64,000 bases of DNA from Enterobacter asburiae (GCF_007035645.1 NZ_AP019632.1:558001-622000), one strand, 5' to 3'; positions 24,587-33,116 are shown, counted from the first letter of the stretch. Program-made: numbers and translations. Notes: generated by a model from the letters alone, not told the origin.

Positions 24587-26858
24587 TAATGTCAGTCTTC
24601 AGGAGCTGCTTAAGGCAGTCGACCGGGCAACCCGACCGCTTAACGCTCTCCAGAACGCCAGCCTCACTCTCGCGAGCGATATCCGCGATGCGCAGACGGC
24701 GCTGGGGGCGCTCGATGAGCAGGCGGGGCGCATTAACGGCTTCAGAAAAGCAAATGCCCGGCTCGCCACGACGGAGCAGTCGCTTGCTCAGGCGAAACAG
24801 CAGGCAGCGGCGCTGGCGGTACAGTTTAAAAACACGCAAAACCCCACCCAGGCGCAGGCTGATGCGCTGACTGCAGCCCGAAAATCGGCAGTCGACCTTA
24901 AGCATGAGTACAACAGCTTACGCTACTCGGTACAGCGTCAGCGCGCTGAACTCGCTCAGGCGGGAGTGAACACGCGCACGCTCTCGTCGGATGAACGTCG
25001 TTTAAAAAGTCACATCAGCGAAAAAACGCAGCAGCTTAACCGACAGCGGGAGGCGCTGGCCCGCGTCAATCAGCAGCAGGAGCGGCTGAGTGTCGTTCAG
25101 AATCGCTACGAGTCAGGCAAACGCGTTACCGCGCGGGTGCGTCAGCTTGCGAATACGGGCGTGGGCATCGCAAAAGCGGGCTTTGACCAGACGTCCCGGT
25201 TTATGGCGCCTGGCATCAGCTTTGAAAAGCAGATGTCGGCCATTCAGGCAAACCTTGGTCTGGCGAAGGGGGATTCCCGGCTTGAGGCGATTCGCCAGCA
25301 GGCGCGGGAGGTCAGTGCCGGGACTGGAGTACCTGCAGATACGGTCCTCCGGGCACAAACCGAACTGGCTCGTTCAGGCTATGACGCCGATGGGCTGCTT
25401 GCGGCCACCGCGCCAACGGTCAACCTCAGCCTCGCGGGGAGTGTCGACGCGGCTAAAGCGGCCGATATGATCGCCAGCACGCAGGCCGCGTATAGCCTGG
25501 CCGATACGGATGCGGGACGCATTGCAGATGTGCTTACGCGCGGTTCTACCTCTTCGAATACCAGCCTCGCTGAGATGGCGGCGGCCGTCACCTCCGCTGC
25601 GCCCGCTGCGGGTGCATTCGGTATGGGGCTTGAAGAGACCACCGCGCTGCTTGGCGTTCTGGCGGAAAAAGGAATGAAAGGTGCCGCCGCCGGGGATGCG
25701 CTCAGCGCGATGTTGCGCCACGTTCAGACTCCGGATGCCATAAAAGCTGCGGGGGCGGTGGCTTCCGCTGCGGGTGATGGATCGCTTGATGAAAAACGCC
25801 AGCAGTTGCAGGGGGCAAAGGGCAGTACCGCGCTCGCGGCTTCCGTGCAGACCGATAATCTTGACGGCGATATCAACCGATTCCAGGCCGCGTGGAACGG
25901 GTTGAAGATTGATGTATTTGATCAAGCGGATGGCGCTCTGCGCAACCTGATAACAACCGCAACCGGCTGGCTTGGCACGGCCTCCCTTTGGGTGAATGCC
26001 AACCCTGAGCTGACGCAGACCCTCGCCAGCATTGTTGTCGGCGCGCAGGCGTTTGCTGGCGTACTGGGTGGCGTAGGCACGGTTATCGGCCCGGTTCTGA
26101 CGGGCGTCAATATGGTTATTACCGCGGCCGGGATGTTGGGAACGGTATTCAGCGTGGTGGGAGGCGCCATCATGACGGTGCTGGGCGCGCTTAGCTGGCC
26201 GGTGATTGCCCTTGGCGCGGCGATTGCTGCCGGTGCTTTACTGATTTTTAAATACTGGGAGCCCATCAGCGCCTTCTTTGGCGGGGTGATGGAAGGGCTT
26301 TCGACGGCTTTCGCACCGCTGGGGGCGCTGTTCTCACCGGTGATGGCAGTATTTGACGCTATCTCGGAGAAGCTGGGTGGTATCTGGCAATGGTTCACCG
26401 ACTTGATTACGCCGATCAAGGCAACGCAGGAAACGCTGGATGGCTGTAAAAACGCTGGCGTGATTTTTGGTCAGGCGCTGGGCGATGCGTTAATGGCACC
26501 GCTTGATCTCTTTAATAGCCTGAGCGGCAAGGCCAGCTGGCTGCTGGAGAAGCTCGGTCTTATCAAAAACGAGTCGGGCGATCTCGACGCCGCTGCGGCA
26601 AAAGCAGAAGCGGCATCCTCACCGGCGGGCAGCGCTTATATTCCGGGCGCGGGGATTTCTGGCGGCAGCCTGGGGTATCAGCCGACCATCGCTACTGGAG
26701 GACGCTCTTACGTCGATCAGAGTAAAAGCGAATATAACATCACGCTGCAGGGGAGCACGGCCTCCGGAACGGATCTGACGCGTCAAATCCGGGAGACGAT
26801 AGATAGCATTGAACAGGATAAAGCGAGACGGCAGCAATCCAGCTTTATGTATGGTTGA
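24579..26858 (+). CDS. Tape measure protein gpT
   Basis: The 759-residue protein (P2 T has 815) sets tail length. The N-terminal 200 residues are Ala/Gln-rich coiled coil; a TP901-type tape measure core follows (GISFEKQMSAIQANLGLAKG, then SSNTSLAEMAAAVTSAAPAAGAFGMGLEETTALLG). A hydrophobic Gly/Ala-rich stretch (about 470-560) is typical of segments inserted into target membranes. Its near-P2 length suggests a tail of similar length, with no sign of the shortening seen in decayed prophages. Confidence 0.95.
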   Translation: MSNNVSLQELLKAVDRATRPLNALQNASLTLASDIRDAQTALGALDEQAGRINGFRKANARLATTEQSLAQAKQQAAALAVQFKNTQNPTQAQADALTAARKSAVDLKHEYNSLRYSVQRQRAELAQAGVNTRTLSSDERRLKSHISEKTQQLNRQREALARVNQQQERLSVVQNRYESGKRVTARVRQLANTGVGIAKAGFDQTSRFMAPGISFEKQMSAIQANLGLAKGDSRLEAIRQQAREVSAGTGVPADTVLRAQTELARSGYDADGLLAATAPTVNLSLAGSVDAAKAADMIASTQAAYSLADTDAGRIADVLTRGSTSSNTSLAEMAAAVTSAAPAAGAFGMGLEETTALLGVLAEKGMKGAAAGDALSAMLRHVQTPDAIKAAGAVASAAGDGSLDEKRQQLQGAKGSTALAASVQTDNLDGDINRFQAAWNGLKIDVFDQADGALRNLITTATGWLGTASLWVNANPELTQTLASIVVGAQAFAGVLGGVGTVIGPVLTGVNMVITAAGMLGTVFSVVGGAIMTVLGALSWPVIALGAAIAAGALLIFKYWEPISAFFGGVMEGLSTAFAPLGALFSPVMAVFDAISEKLGGIWQWFTDLITPIKATQETLDGCKNAGVIFGQALGDALMAPLDLFNSLSGKASWLLEKLGLIKNESGDLDAAAAKAEAASSPAGSAYIPGAGISGGSLGYQPTIATGGRSYVDQSKSEYNITLQGSTASGTDLTRQIRETIDSIEQDKARRQQSSFMYG

Positions 26859-26869
26859 GGAGAGAAAAA

Positions 26870-27334
26870 ATGTTAATGGTGCTGGGTCTGTTTGTCTTTG
26901 AACGACGAACCTTACCGTATCAGTCAATGATATTCACAAAAGACTACCGCTGGGCATCCAGCGCTCGCATCGGGAAACCCAAAGCCTGGCAGTACCTTGG
27001 CGAAGGTGAGACATCCTTTAGCCTCTCCGGCTTACTTTACCCGGAACTCACGGGAGGGCGGCTTTCCCTCAAGGCGGTTGAGCTGATGGCAAATGAGGGG
27101 CGGGCATGGCCGTTGATAGACGGTACCGGCATCATTCACGGCATGTTTATCATTGATAAAGTCACGCATACGCATTCGGATTTTTACAGTGACGGTACCG
27201 CCCGAAAAATTGAGTTTACCCTGTCGCTAAAACGCGTGGACGAATCGCTGATGACGACGTTTGGCGACCTGCGAACGCAGGCCTCAGAGCTGGTGGAAAG
27301 CGCACGGAATAGCATTGGAGGGCTGGTGGGATGA
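26870..27334 (+). CDS. Tail terminator/assembly protein gpU
   Basis: The 154-residue protein matches P2 gpU from MLMVLGLFVFERRTLPYQ through GGRLSLKAVELMANEGRAWPLI to the RKIEFTLSLKRVDES core. gpU is an essential tail protein of P2. ATG 26870 follows GAGGAGA; the longer frame starts before this ribosome site. It overlaps gpD by 4 bases. Confidence 0.93.
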   Translation: MLMVLGLFVFERRTLPYQSMIFTKDYRWASSARIGKPKAWQYLGEGETSFSLSGLLYPELTGGRLSLKAVELMANEGRAWPLIDGTGIIHGMFIIDKVTHTHSDFYSDGTARKIEFTLSLKRVDESLMTTFGDLRTQASELVESARNSIGGLVG

Positions 27335-28485
27335 TCACCGAAATGAATATCCGGGCGGGTGGAAAAATCGCCCCTGATTTTATGCTTAAGCTTGACGATC
27401 GTGATATCACGCAAAATTTCAGCCATCGTCTTATCAGCCTGACCATGACCGACAAACGGGGGCTGGAAGCCGATCAGCTGGATATTCTGCTGGATGATTC
27501 CGACGGGCTGCTGGACTTGCCTGCCCGGGGGGCAAGGCTGTCCTTATGGCTGGGATGGGAGGGAACCCCGCTCGAGGAGAAAGGGGACTTTACGATTGAT
27601 GCGATTCATTTCCGGGGCGCGCCGGACACGCTGACCATCCAGGGATTCAGCGCAGATTTTCGTGGAAAGCTAAACGTGCGGCGCGAACAGTCGTGGCATG
27701 ACACGACGATTGGCGCGATAGTCGATACCATCGCTCAGCGTAACCAGTTGACCGCCAGCGTCGCGTCGGGGCTTGCATCCATCGCCATCTCTCATATTGA
27801 CCAGTCTCAGGAGACAGACGCGGCCTTCCTCTCCCGCCTTGCTGAACGTAATGGTGCATTTGTTTCAATCAAAGCCGGGAAGATTATCTTTATGAAAGCG
27901 GGCCAGGCCGTGACGGCCAGCGGCACTCCGCTTTCCTTAATGATGATTGAACGTGGGGATGGCGATAAGCACCTTTTTTCCATAACTGACCGTGAAAATT
28001 ATTCCGGCGTAACGGCCAAATGGCTGCAAACGCGTGACCCCAAACAACAAAATACTCAATTGAGTATTAATCGTCAGTCCGGAGGGCAGCAGACAGAAGC
28101 ACTGCAGCACCCGGATGCCGCCGCACCGGTAGCGGGAGCAGCAGGCAAGGAGCAGAAACCGCAAGAGAGGCTGGTGGGATCGGCGGAGAACGTATTTGAG
28201 CTCACCACGGTTTATGCCTCTGAAGAGCAGGCGCTCAGGGCCGCAGAGGCTAAGTGGCGCGCGCTTCAGCGGGGAACCGTAGAGTTTTCCATCCAGCTTG
28301 CCCTGGGACGCGCCGATCTGTTCCCCGAAACGCCGGTGCTGGTAAACGGTTTTAAACGCGTCATTGACGAGCAGGCGTGGATCATCAGCGAGGTGGTGCA
28401 TACCCTCAACGATAGCGGATTTACCACGCAGCTTAAGCTTGAGCTGAACGTCAGCGACGAAAAATTTACTGTTGATAGTGAGTAA
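27331..28485 (+). CDS. Tail hub protein gpD
   Basis: The 384-residue protein (P2 D has 387) is the T4 gp27-like hub that joins tube and spike. Characteristic stretches are RLISLTMTDKRGLEADQLDILLDD, DAIHFRGAPDTLTIQG and SGFTTQLKLELN. It is the last tail gene. Inside it lies an 18-base palindrome resembling the CI operators (28051-28068). Confidence 0.94.
   Translation: MITEMNIRAGGKIAPDFMLKLDDRDITQNFSHRLISLTMTDKRGLEADQLDILLDDSDGLLDLPARGARLSLWLGWEGTPLEEKGDFTIDAIHFRGAPDTLTIQGFSADFRGKLNVRREQSWHDTTIGAIVDTIAQRNQLTASVASGLASIAISHIDQSQETDAAFLSRLAERNGAFVSIKAGKIIFMKAGQAVTASGTPLSLMMIERGDGDKHLFSITDRENYSGVTAKWLQTRDPKQQNTQLSINRQSGGQQTEALQHPDAAAPVAGAAGKEQKPQERLVGSAENVFELTTVYASEEQALRAAEAKWRALQRGTVEFSIQLALGRADLFPETPVLVNGFKRVIDEQAWIISEVVHTLNDSGFTTQLKLELNVSDEKFTVDSE
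28051..28068. promoter_or_regulatory. CI-operator-like palindrome inside gpD
   Basis: AATACTCAATTGAGTATT is a perfect 18-base palindrome matching the main CI operator (AATACTCAAGTGAGCATT on the minus strand) at 16 of 18 positions. It lies in coding sequence about 17 kb from the repressor gene. Confidence 0.4.
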
Positions 28486-28517
28486 TGTAGTTGCTATTGG
28501 TTTTATTTTGGGTATTA

Positions 28518-28540
28518 TTGATTCACAAAATGTGAATCAA
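28518..28540. promoter_or_regulatory. Palindrome in the ogr leader
   Basis: TTGATTCACA, AAA, TGTGAATCAA: perfect 10-base arms ending three bases before the ogr ribosome site (GGAGGGG). It lacks the GC-rich stem and T-run of a terminator, so it is more likely an operator or leader structure controlling ogr. Confidence 0.5.
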
Positions 28541-28552
28541 GTGGAGGGGTAC

Positions 28553-28753
28553 ATGTTTCATTGTCCTAAGTGCAAGCACTCTGCGCATGCGCGTACCAGT
28601 CGCTATCTAAGTGAAAATACCAAAGAGCGCTATCACCAGTGCACCAATGTGGACTGCAGCTGTACGTTCGTGACGATGGAGTCCGTGGAGCGCCTGATCG
28701 CGACCCCGGGCGACGCTGGCAAAGCCCGAACAGCTTCGCTCCCAGCTATTTAA
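28553..28753 (+). CDS. Late gene activator Ogr/Delta
   Basis: The 66-residue zinc-binding activator matches P2 Ogr (MFHCPKCKHSAHARTSRY, then KERYHQCTNVDCSCTFVT). The CPKC and C-x4-C pairs that hold zinc are intact. It activates late promoters by contacting the RNA polymerase alpha subunit. ATG 28553 follows GGAGGGG; the longer frame begins inside gpD. Its retention implies that the tail operons are still transcribed by the P2 late programme. Confidence 0.95.
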   Translation: MFHCPKCKHSAHARTSRYLSENTKERYHQCTNVDCSCTFVTMESVERLIATPGDAGKARTASLPAI

Positions 28754-28765
28754 AAATCAATAAAA

Positions 28766-28790
28766 AAGCCACTCAGTTGAGTGGCTTAAT
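28766..28790 (+). terminator. Terminator after ogr
   Basis: The hairpin AAGCCACTCA-GT-TGAGTGGCTT is followed by AATTATAT and preceded by an A-run, so it may work in both directions. It resembles in place and layout the hairpin beside the intact ileX gene (36771-36794). Confidence 0.75.
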
Positions 28791-28807
28791 TATATGATTC
28801 TAAATCT

Positions 28808-28858
28808 AAAATTTGGTGACCCCTGCTGGACTTGAACCAGCGACCAAGCGATTATGAG
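28808..28858 (-). repeat. Partial ileX 3' copy (attachment site, left)
   Basis: These 51 bases repeat 36815-36865 with one mismatch (A at 28819 for G at 36826). They contain the 3' part of tRNA-Ile2 from the anticodon loop to CCA, without the 5' half, so this is not a functional tRNA. It is an att core of a tRNA-targeting tyrosine integrase and marks the junction between the tailocin cluster and the second element. Confidence 0.92.
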
Positions 28859-28971
28859 AACCATGTGACAACATGTAAAATCAATTGTTTGATTAGAAAT
28901 CAATGATATAAAAAATCAATATCCACCAAAGTTGGCCAATAATCTTAAGTTCGTGCGACACTTTTGCGACA

Positions 28972-30771
28972 CTAGAAAGACTTTAACGCAGGGTGTAGTA
29001 CAAGCCTTTCGATTCTGTATTGATCTAATCCTCTATGTAATCCCGCTTTAATTAGGAGATTATCACAGACCGTTTGCACCCATTGCTTTTCATTAGCAAG
29101 ATTGTTATGTGCAGCCCCTCTGTAACGAACATTTAAGATCGAACCAACCTTACTCCATAGTTCAACAGGAAGTTTAAGCCAGTGATCAATGAAATTGTCG
29201 GGGTCAATATAATTCATAATATCTATATTAGAATATAATCCAGCTTCATTGGGAGTACCAATCAGTAACTTCTTAAAATATTCTATATTAGTATCTAATG
29301 CTTCAAGGATTTCATTAACATAAATTGGATACCTTTTGATTTGAGCTATTTTTCTGCATTTTCTTATATGTTCAACGATTCTGTTAATGTAATCTCTGTA
29401 TGAGTCGCTTATCCAATACGTATGTGTATATGAACGCTCGTATATATCATCAATGAATGGCCCGGGATTTAATGGTTCAGGAAGTAGTAAATCTTTTTCT
29501 AAAAGAGTGTTAATGTAATTTTCTTGAGAATTAAATAAATCTTCAAAACTATATTCGATTTCTTTTTTTTCAGAGAGCATATAAGATAAGCAGAAGCTAT
29601 GCATTATTTCCCCTATGTCAGTCATTGTGTTTTCTTCAAATTTATCAAACATTTCAACAATGGCTGTCCTTACATTTGTGCTCTCTTGATTATCAAAGTT
29701 AATTATTGTTAGCCACGGTGGGTTGTCAAATTTACGAATAAAAAATTTTGATACACCTAGAGACTTTATTATTTCTTCTTTTGGGTAGTCACCAGTTTTA
29801 ATTATTTTGGCCGTTAACTCGTGGTCTAAAATATCGCTTCTTAAATCCATGTCATTATACTTGCGATAAAATGCTATTCTTTTTTTTGTTGGTTCATCTA
29901 ATTCAGGTTGGTGGGCATCTTGTTGTTGTAAGATAATCGCGTATTGAATATAGTCCTGTGGGATTTCTTCTATATCAACAGTGCTTATATTCCCCATTTT
30001 ATGTTCAATATTAACTATGCAAAAGAAATTGAAGAGCGCTTTCATTGCTATAGTATTTTTTAAATGAATAGGCTCAAGACACTCAAGAAGTCTATGACAA
30101 TCATTGATTAAATATTTTAATATCCTCAGTGACTTGCAATTGGTTTTTAAAAATGCACCAATTATTACTGGCTTTATGGCGTTGAAATTATTCAGTTTGA
30201 ATTTTTCACTAAAGAAAACACCAGCTGCATCATCAATTTGAGGTTCGATTTGTATTGTGTGACCTATTATTTTTTCTTTGGTTTTGATGAAATCATCATG
30301 AGTTTCTTTGTCATGAGCTAGTATGATTACCTTGCATTGATGATGTTCAATATACTGATTTATAACGCCAAATATTTCTTTGTTCGACATTGGGCAACGC
30401 TCAAGGTCATCAAAGATTATTACTTTATTCCGATCGACAGTTAGTTTGATTAGTGGACTAAGTATATTTCCGGCTAAGGAACCTGCGCCGAAGGTAACTC
30501 CATTCAGTTCGGCAGATAGATCCTTTGTTATGTCTATTAACTTCTTGGCAAGGTTTTTGCCGGGAAACATTTTAGCAAATACTGTGTTATAAACTTCTTG
30601 GGAGTCGCTGATTCCGAATAAACTTACATGACATTGTAATTCATGAGGTATTGCTTTCATTACTTGGAACGTCTTTCCTGAACCCCATTCACCAGTAACT
30701 AGAACAGCAAAACCCGGCGCGTCCAGTCCTAGATAATAATCTAAATAGAGTTCTAGGTTGTTTTTGTTCAT
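28972..30771 (-). CDS. KAP-family P-loop NTPase
   Basis: This 599-residue protein is of the KAP NTPase type. It has a Walker A motif GEWGSGKT (residues 27-34) close to the N-terminus and a Walker B motif VIIFDDLERC (about 117-126), followed by a sensor-like ILAHDKE. The remaining 400 residues are helical and not recognised; no clear membrane segment was noted. Base composition is distinctly AT-rich compared with neighbouring core genes, a sign of transfer. Its start overlaps the integrase stop (ATGA, 30768-30771), so it is the last gene of a repressor-PH/SHOCT-integrase-KAP operon and is probably expressed in the lysogen. KAP proteins include the phage-exclusion protein PifA, so defence cargo is a reasonable inference. 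Confidence 0.85.
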   Translation of the reverse strand: MNKNNLELYLDYYLGLDAPGFAVLVTGEWGSGKTFQVMKAIPHELQCHVSLFGISDSQEVYNTVFAKMFPGKNLAKKLIDITKDLSAELNGVTFGAGSLAGNILSPLIKLTVDRNKVIIFDDLERCPMSNKEIFGVINQYIEHHQCKVIILAHDKETHDDFIKTKEKIIGHTIQIEPQIDDAAGVFFSEKFKLNNFNAIKPVIIGAFLKTNCKSLRILKYLINDCHRLLECLEPIHLKNTIAMKALFNFFCIVNIEHKMGNISTVDIEEIPQDYIQYAIILQQQDAHQPELDEPTKKRIAFYRKYNDMDLRSDILDHELTAKIIKTGDYPKEEIIKSLGVSKFFIRKFDNPPWLTIINFDNQESTNVRTAIVEMFDKFEENTMTDIGEIMHSFCLSYMLSEKKEIEYSFEDLFNSQENYINTLLEKDLLLPEPLNPGPFIDDIYERSYTHTYWISDSYRDYINRIVEHIRKCRKIAQIKRYPIYVNEILEALDTNIEYFKKLLIGTPNEAGLYSNIDIMNYIDPDNFIDHWLKLPVELWSKVGSILNVRYRGAAHNNLANEKQWVQTVCDNLLIKAGLHRGLDQYRIERLVLHPALKSF

Positions 30772-31805
30772 TGGATTTCTCTTTTGTGAATGTTATTTAA
30801 AGGATTTAATCTCAATGCTTCTTCTAAGTGGTTTGGCGCGAAACGAGCGTAACGCATTGTCATTTTGATATCGGTGTGTCCGAGGGTTTTTTGAAGGACT
30901 AATATGTTGCCGCCGTTCATCATAAAATGGGATGCAAATGTATGTCTGAGAATGTGCGTCAACTGCCCGGCCGGTAATGCAATTCCAGCTCTTTCCAGAG
31001 CAGATCTAAAAGCGTAATAACACGGACTAAAAAGCGCTCCATTCTTTTTTGGCAGTTCAGCTATGATTGCTGGGTCTAATGGTATTGTGCGGTTGCGCTT
31101 ACCTTTCGTTTTTATAAATGTGACCTTCCCAGCACCGATTTGGCTGCGCTTTAGTTTCTCAGCCTCTCCCCAGCGAGCGCCAGTAGACAGGCAAATTCTG
31201 ACAATCATCTCCAAATCTTTAGCAGAGCTGTGGCGGCTTTCTTCTAAGAGCCTGTCAATCTGCTCTCCAGTAAGAAAGGCCATCTCACTTTCTTCGGTTC
31301 TGAACTGTCGAATGTTTTCTAACGGGTTTGGCGCTTCCCATTCACCAAGCCGTTTCAATTCATTGAATACAGAGAGGAAATACGCGTGCTCTAAGTTCAT
31401 GGTGCGAGGCGAAACCTGAGTAACACGCTTAGTACGGGCAAAATGGCCATCGAGCCTTTTTGCCCGGTACGCGGTGAAAAGCTGGGCTGAGAATTCCGTA
31501 GCCAGGGGCGACCCCATGCACTGATCTGCCCAGAGCATGGTGCTTTTACGTTTCTCGCCGTCACGCAAAGTTATTCCGTGGCGCTCAAAACAGAGATGGA
31601 CTAGATCCGAAAGACGGCGTTTGTCTTTGCCCTGGCCTAACCAGGGCGTGTCCTCAAATTTTTGCAGTGTGTAATTTTCAAACGCCAGCGCTTCGCCTTT
31701 AGTTGCAAACTTCCTACGAACCCGCTTGCCGTCTTTACCATCAGTTCTGTCTACAGTGTAAAAATCAGCAACCCATTGGCCGTTAGCTAACTTTCTTACA
31801 GACAT
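30768..31805 (-). CDS. Tyrosine integrase of the second element
   Basis: The 345-residue P2-family integrase has an arm-binding N-terminus (GQWVADFYTVDRTDGKDGKRVRRKF) and a full catalytic set: Arg211 (TGARWGE), Lys235, His284/Arg287 (HILRHTFASH), His310 (LGHTD) and Tyr319 (MTMRYARF). The position near one end, with an ileX 3' repeat beyond, makes ileX its target site. It lies 3 bases after the PH-SHOCT gene and is coupled to the KAP gene by a 4-base overlap. No second integrase exists for the tailocin cluster. Confidence 0.95.
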   Translation of the reverse strand: MSVRKLANGQWVADFYTVDRTDGKDGKRVRRKFATKGEALAFENYTLQKFEDTPWLGQGKDKRRLSDLVHLCFERHGITLRDGEKRKSTMLWADQCMGSPLATEFSAQLFTAYRAKRLDGHFARTKRVTQVSPRTMNLEHAYFLSVFNELKRLGEWEAPNPLENIRQFRTEESEMAFLTGEQIDRLLEESRHSSAKDLEMIVRICLSTGARWGEAEKLKRSQIGAGKVTFIKTKGKRNRTIPLDPAIIAELPKKNGALFSPCYYAFRSALERAGIALPAGQLTHILRHTFASHFMMNGGNILVLQKTLGHTDIKMTMRYARFAPNHLEEALRLNPLNNIHKREIQ

Positions 31806-31808
31806 AAA

Positions 31809-32381
31809 TTAACCATTCAAAATGAGTTTTTTCTGCTGCTGGAATTCTTCTTCTGTAAGAGTCCCTTCTTCTTTCATTTTTGCAAGACGTTCAATTTTCG
31901 CCATTTGATCATCGAATGATTCAGTGTCTTTGGTCGGTTCTTGTTGTTGCGAAGCAGGGGAGTTCAGAGAGTTTTTTGTTTCGTTCACTAAATTTGTGAA
32001 GGGTATAACTGAGCCTTTCATGACATTTTTGATTGTGTAGTTTTGGCCGCTAGTAGAAATCATAATTTCACCAAACATAAGCCCCGTCTTGCCGCCTACG
32101 CTCACAATGTTGTTGAGGTTGATGTCAACCTGCTTAACACCAAAAATCATGCCTTTATCAAGGAAAATTACGCGTTTATTTGTCAGTGTGATGAGCCAGG
32201 TGTTGCCGTCCATCATGCCACTGGCAATGGCCACCGGACGTTCGCCCGAGTTCAAAATTTCAGGGAGGTGAAAGAATTCTTTTTTTGTACCAAAGGGCGT
32301 GTCAGATACAACGCCAGCTAAGCGTTTCATCTCCGCTTTGAGTTGGTCTTTTGATGCTTTTTTGTAGTCAATCATCTTCAA
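31809..32381 (-). CDS. PH-domain protein with C-terminal SHOCT motif
   Basis: The 190-residue protein has a bacterial PH-like domain (about 45-135; WLITLTNKRVIFLDKGMIFGVKQVDINLNNIVSV) and a SHOCT tail (about 155-190; DQMAKIERLAKMKEEGTLTEEEFQQQKKLIL). Both are small adaptor-type modules with no enzymatic activity. P2-like prophages often carry such a gene between repressor and integrase, and a role in lysogen physiology or superinfection is possible but unproven. It has no membrane segment. It sits 10 bases after the CI gene and 3 bases before the integrase. Confidence 0.82.
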   Translation of the reverse strand: MKMIDYKKASKDQLKAEMKRLAGVVSDTPFGTKKEFFHLPEILNSGERPVAIASGMMDGNTWLITLTNKRVIFLDKGMIFGVKQVDINLNNIVSVGGKTGLMFGEIMISTSGQNYTIKNVMKGSVIPFTNLVNETKNSLNSPASQQQEPTKDTESFDDQMAKIERLAKMKEEGTLTEEEFQQQKKLILNG

Positions 32382-32391
32382 ATCCTTATGC

Positions 32392-32973
32392 TTATCTTAT
32401 TGTTAATACAACCCTACCAAGAATTTTTATATCTTCTATTGCACAATCAAAGGCCATGCCGACGCCACTTACTCTGACTTTCTTAATTGGAATGCGGGTA
32501 AGTGTGCGAATGCTTATTTTATCTTCAATTTCAACCAACCACTGATCGTCATAAACCTCAGTAAATAAGGTATCCACGATAAATTGGCTATTACCTTCTA
32601 GGACGCAGTTTGGGGACTTAGGTAAAGGGACTCCCGGGAGGAATGAGACCTTATCCAACATGTACATGCCAGCATCGTAAAGAAGGCCATCAACGATTTT
32701 TCGACGAGGCATTTTTATAATGTCGAGTTCTTCGTCGTCAAATTTCCTGCCTTGACCTGTAGCAAGCCATTCTAACGATGCGCCAGTTTCAGCTACACAC
32801 CTAACTACCATGTCAGCGGGAAAGCCGCCTCGTTTGTAGCGTCCAGCCAGGCTACTCGATGCCATTCCAAAGTGATCGGCAAGCATCAGCTTAGACGTAA
32901 AGCCATAAGCATTAATCACTCTGTCGAGTACTTCACTGCTGTGGCTGATTTGTCCGTAAGAGAATTTGCCCAT
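32392..32973 (-). CDS. CI-type repressor of the second element
   Basis: The 193-residue 186-type repressor has an N-terminal HTH (SEVLDRVINAYGFTSKLMLADHFGMASSSLAGRYKRGGFP) and a C-terminal oligomerisation domain (DDQWLVEIEDKISIRTLTRIPIKKV). It belongs to the same family as the tailocin repressor but is clearly divergent, so the two elements are probably heteroimmune. It heads the leftward operon that includes PH-SHOCT, integrase and KAP genes. ATG 32973 lies next to candidate operators at 32989-33030. Confidence 0.9.
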   Translation of the reverse strand: MGKFSYGQISHSSEVLDRVINAYGFTSKLMLADHFGMASSSLAGRYKRGGFPADMVVRCVAETGASLEWLATGQGRKFDDEELDIIKMPRRKIVDGLLYDAGMYMLDKVSFLPGVPLPKSPNCVLEGNSQFIVDTLFTEVYDDQWLVEIEDKISIRTLTRIPIKKVRVSGVGMAFDCAIEDIKILGRVVLTIR

Positions 32974-32988
32974 AATTTAGTCAGTTTT

Positions 32989-33030
32989 TCGTAAAATGCG
33001 ATGAATCGATTTATTTGTCGCTTAATACGA
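32989..33030. promoter_or_regulatory. Candidate CI operators of the second element
   Basis: TCGTAAAATGCGA (32989-33001) and TCGCTTAATACGA (33018-33030) are related sites in opposite orientation, 29 bases apart, between the divergent CI and cox genes. A further TCGCTTAACGCG lies near the end of cox. They do not resemble the tailocin operator core, which supports separate immunity. Confidence 0.5.
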
Positions 33031-33116
33031 TCTGGATTCTCCTTGTTGTAGCTTTTTTCGAATGCAGGTTAATAACAGTGGATATTGACGTATCCACAAC
33101 AAGAGGAGTTTGCATT

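Noticed and set aside
25248..25264. Third crossover-like core (AAACCTTGGT) in the tape measure gene
   Set aside because: The central AACC-TT-GGT matches but the flanking arms of the 26-base site are absent; it is probably chance.
28814..28858. Second tRNA gene
   Set aside because: Only the 3' half from the anticodon loop on is present; there is no acceptor 5' strand or D-arm, so it is an att remnant.
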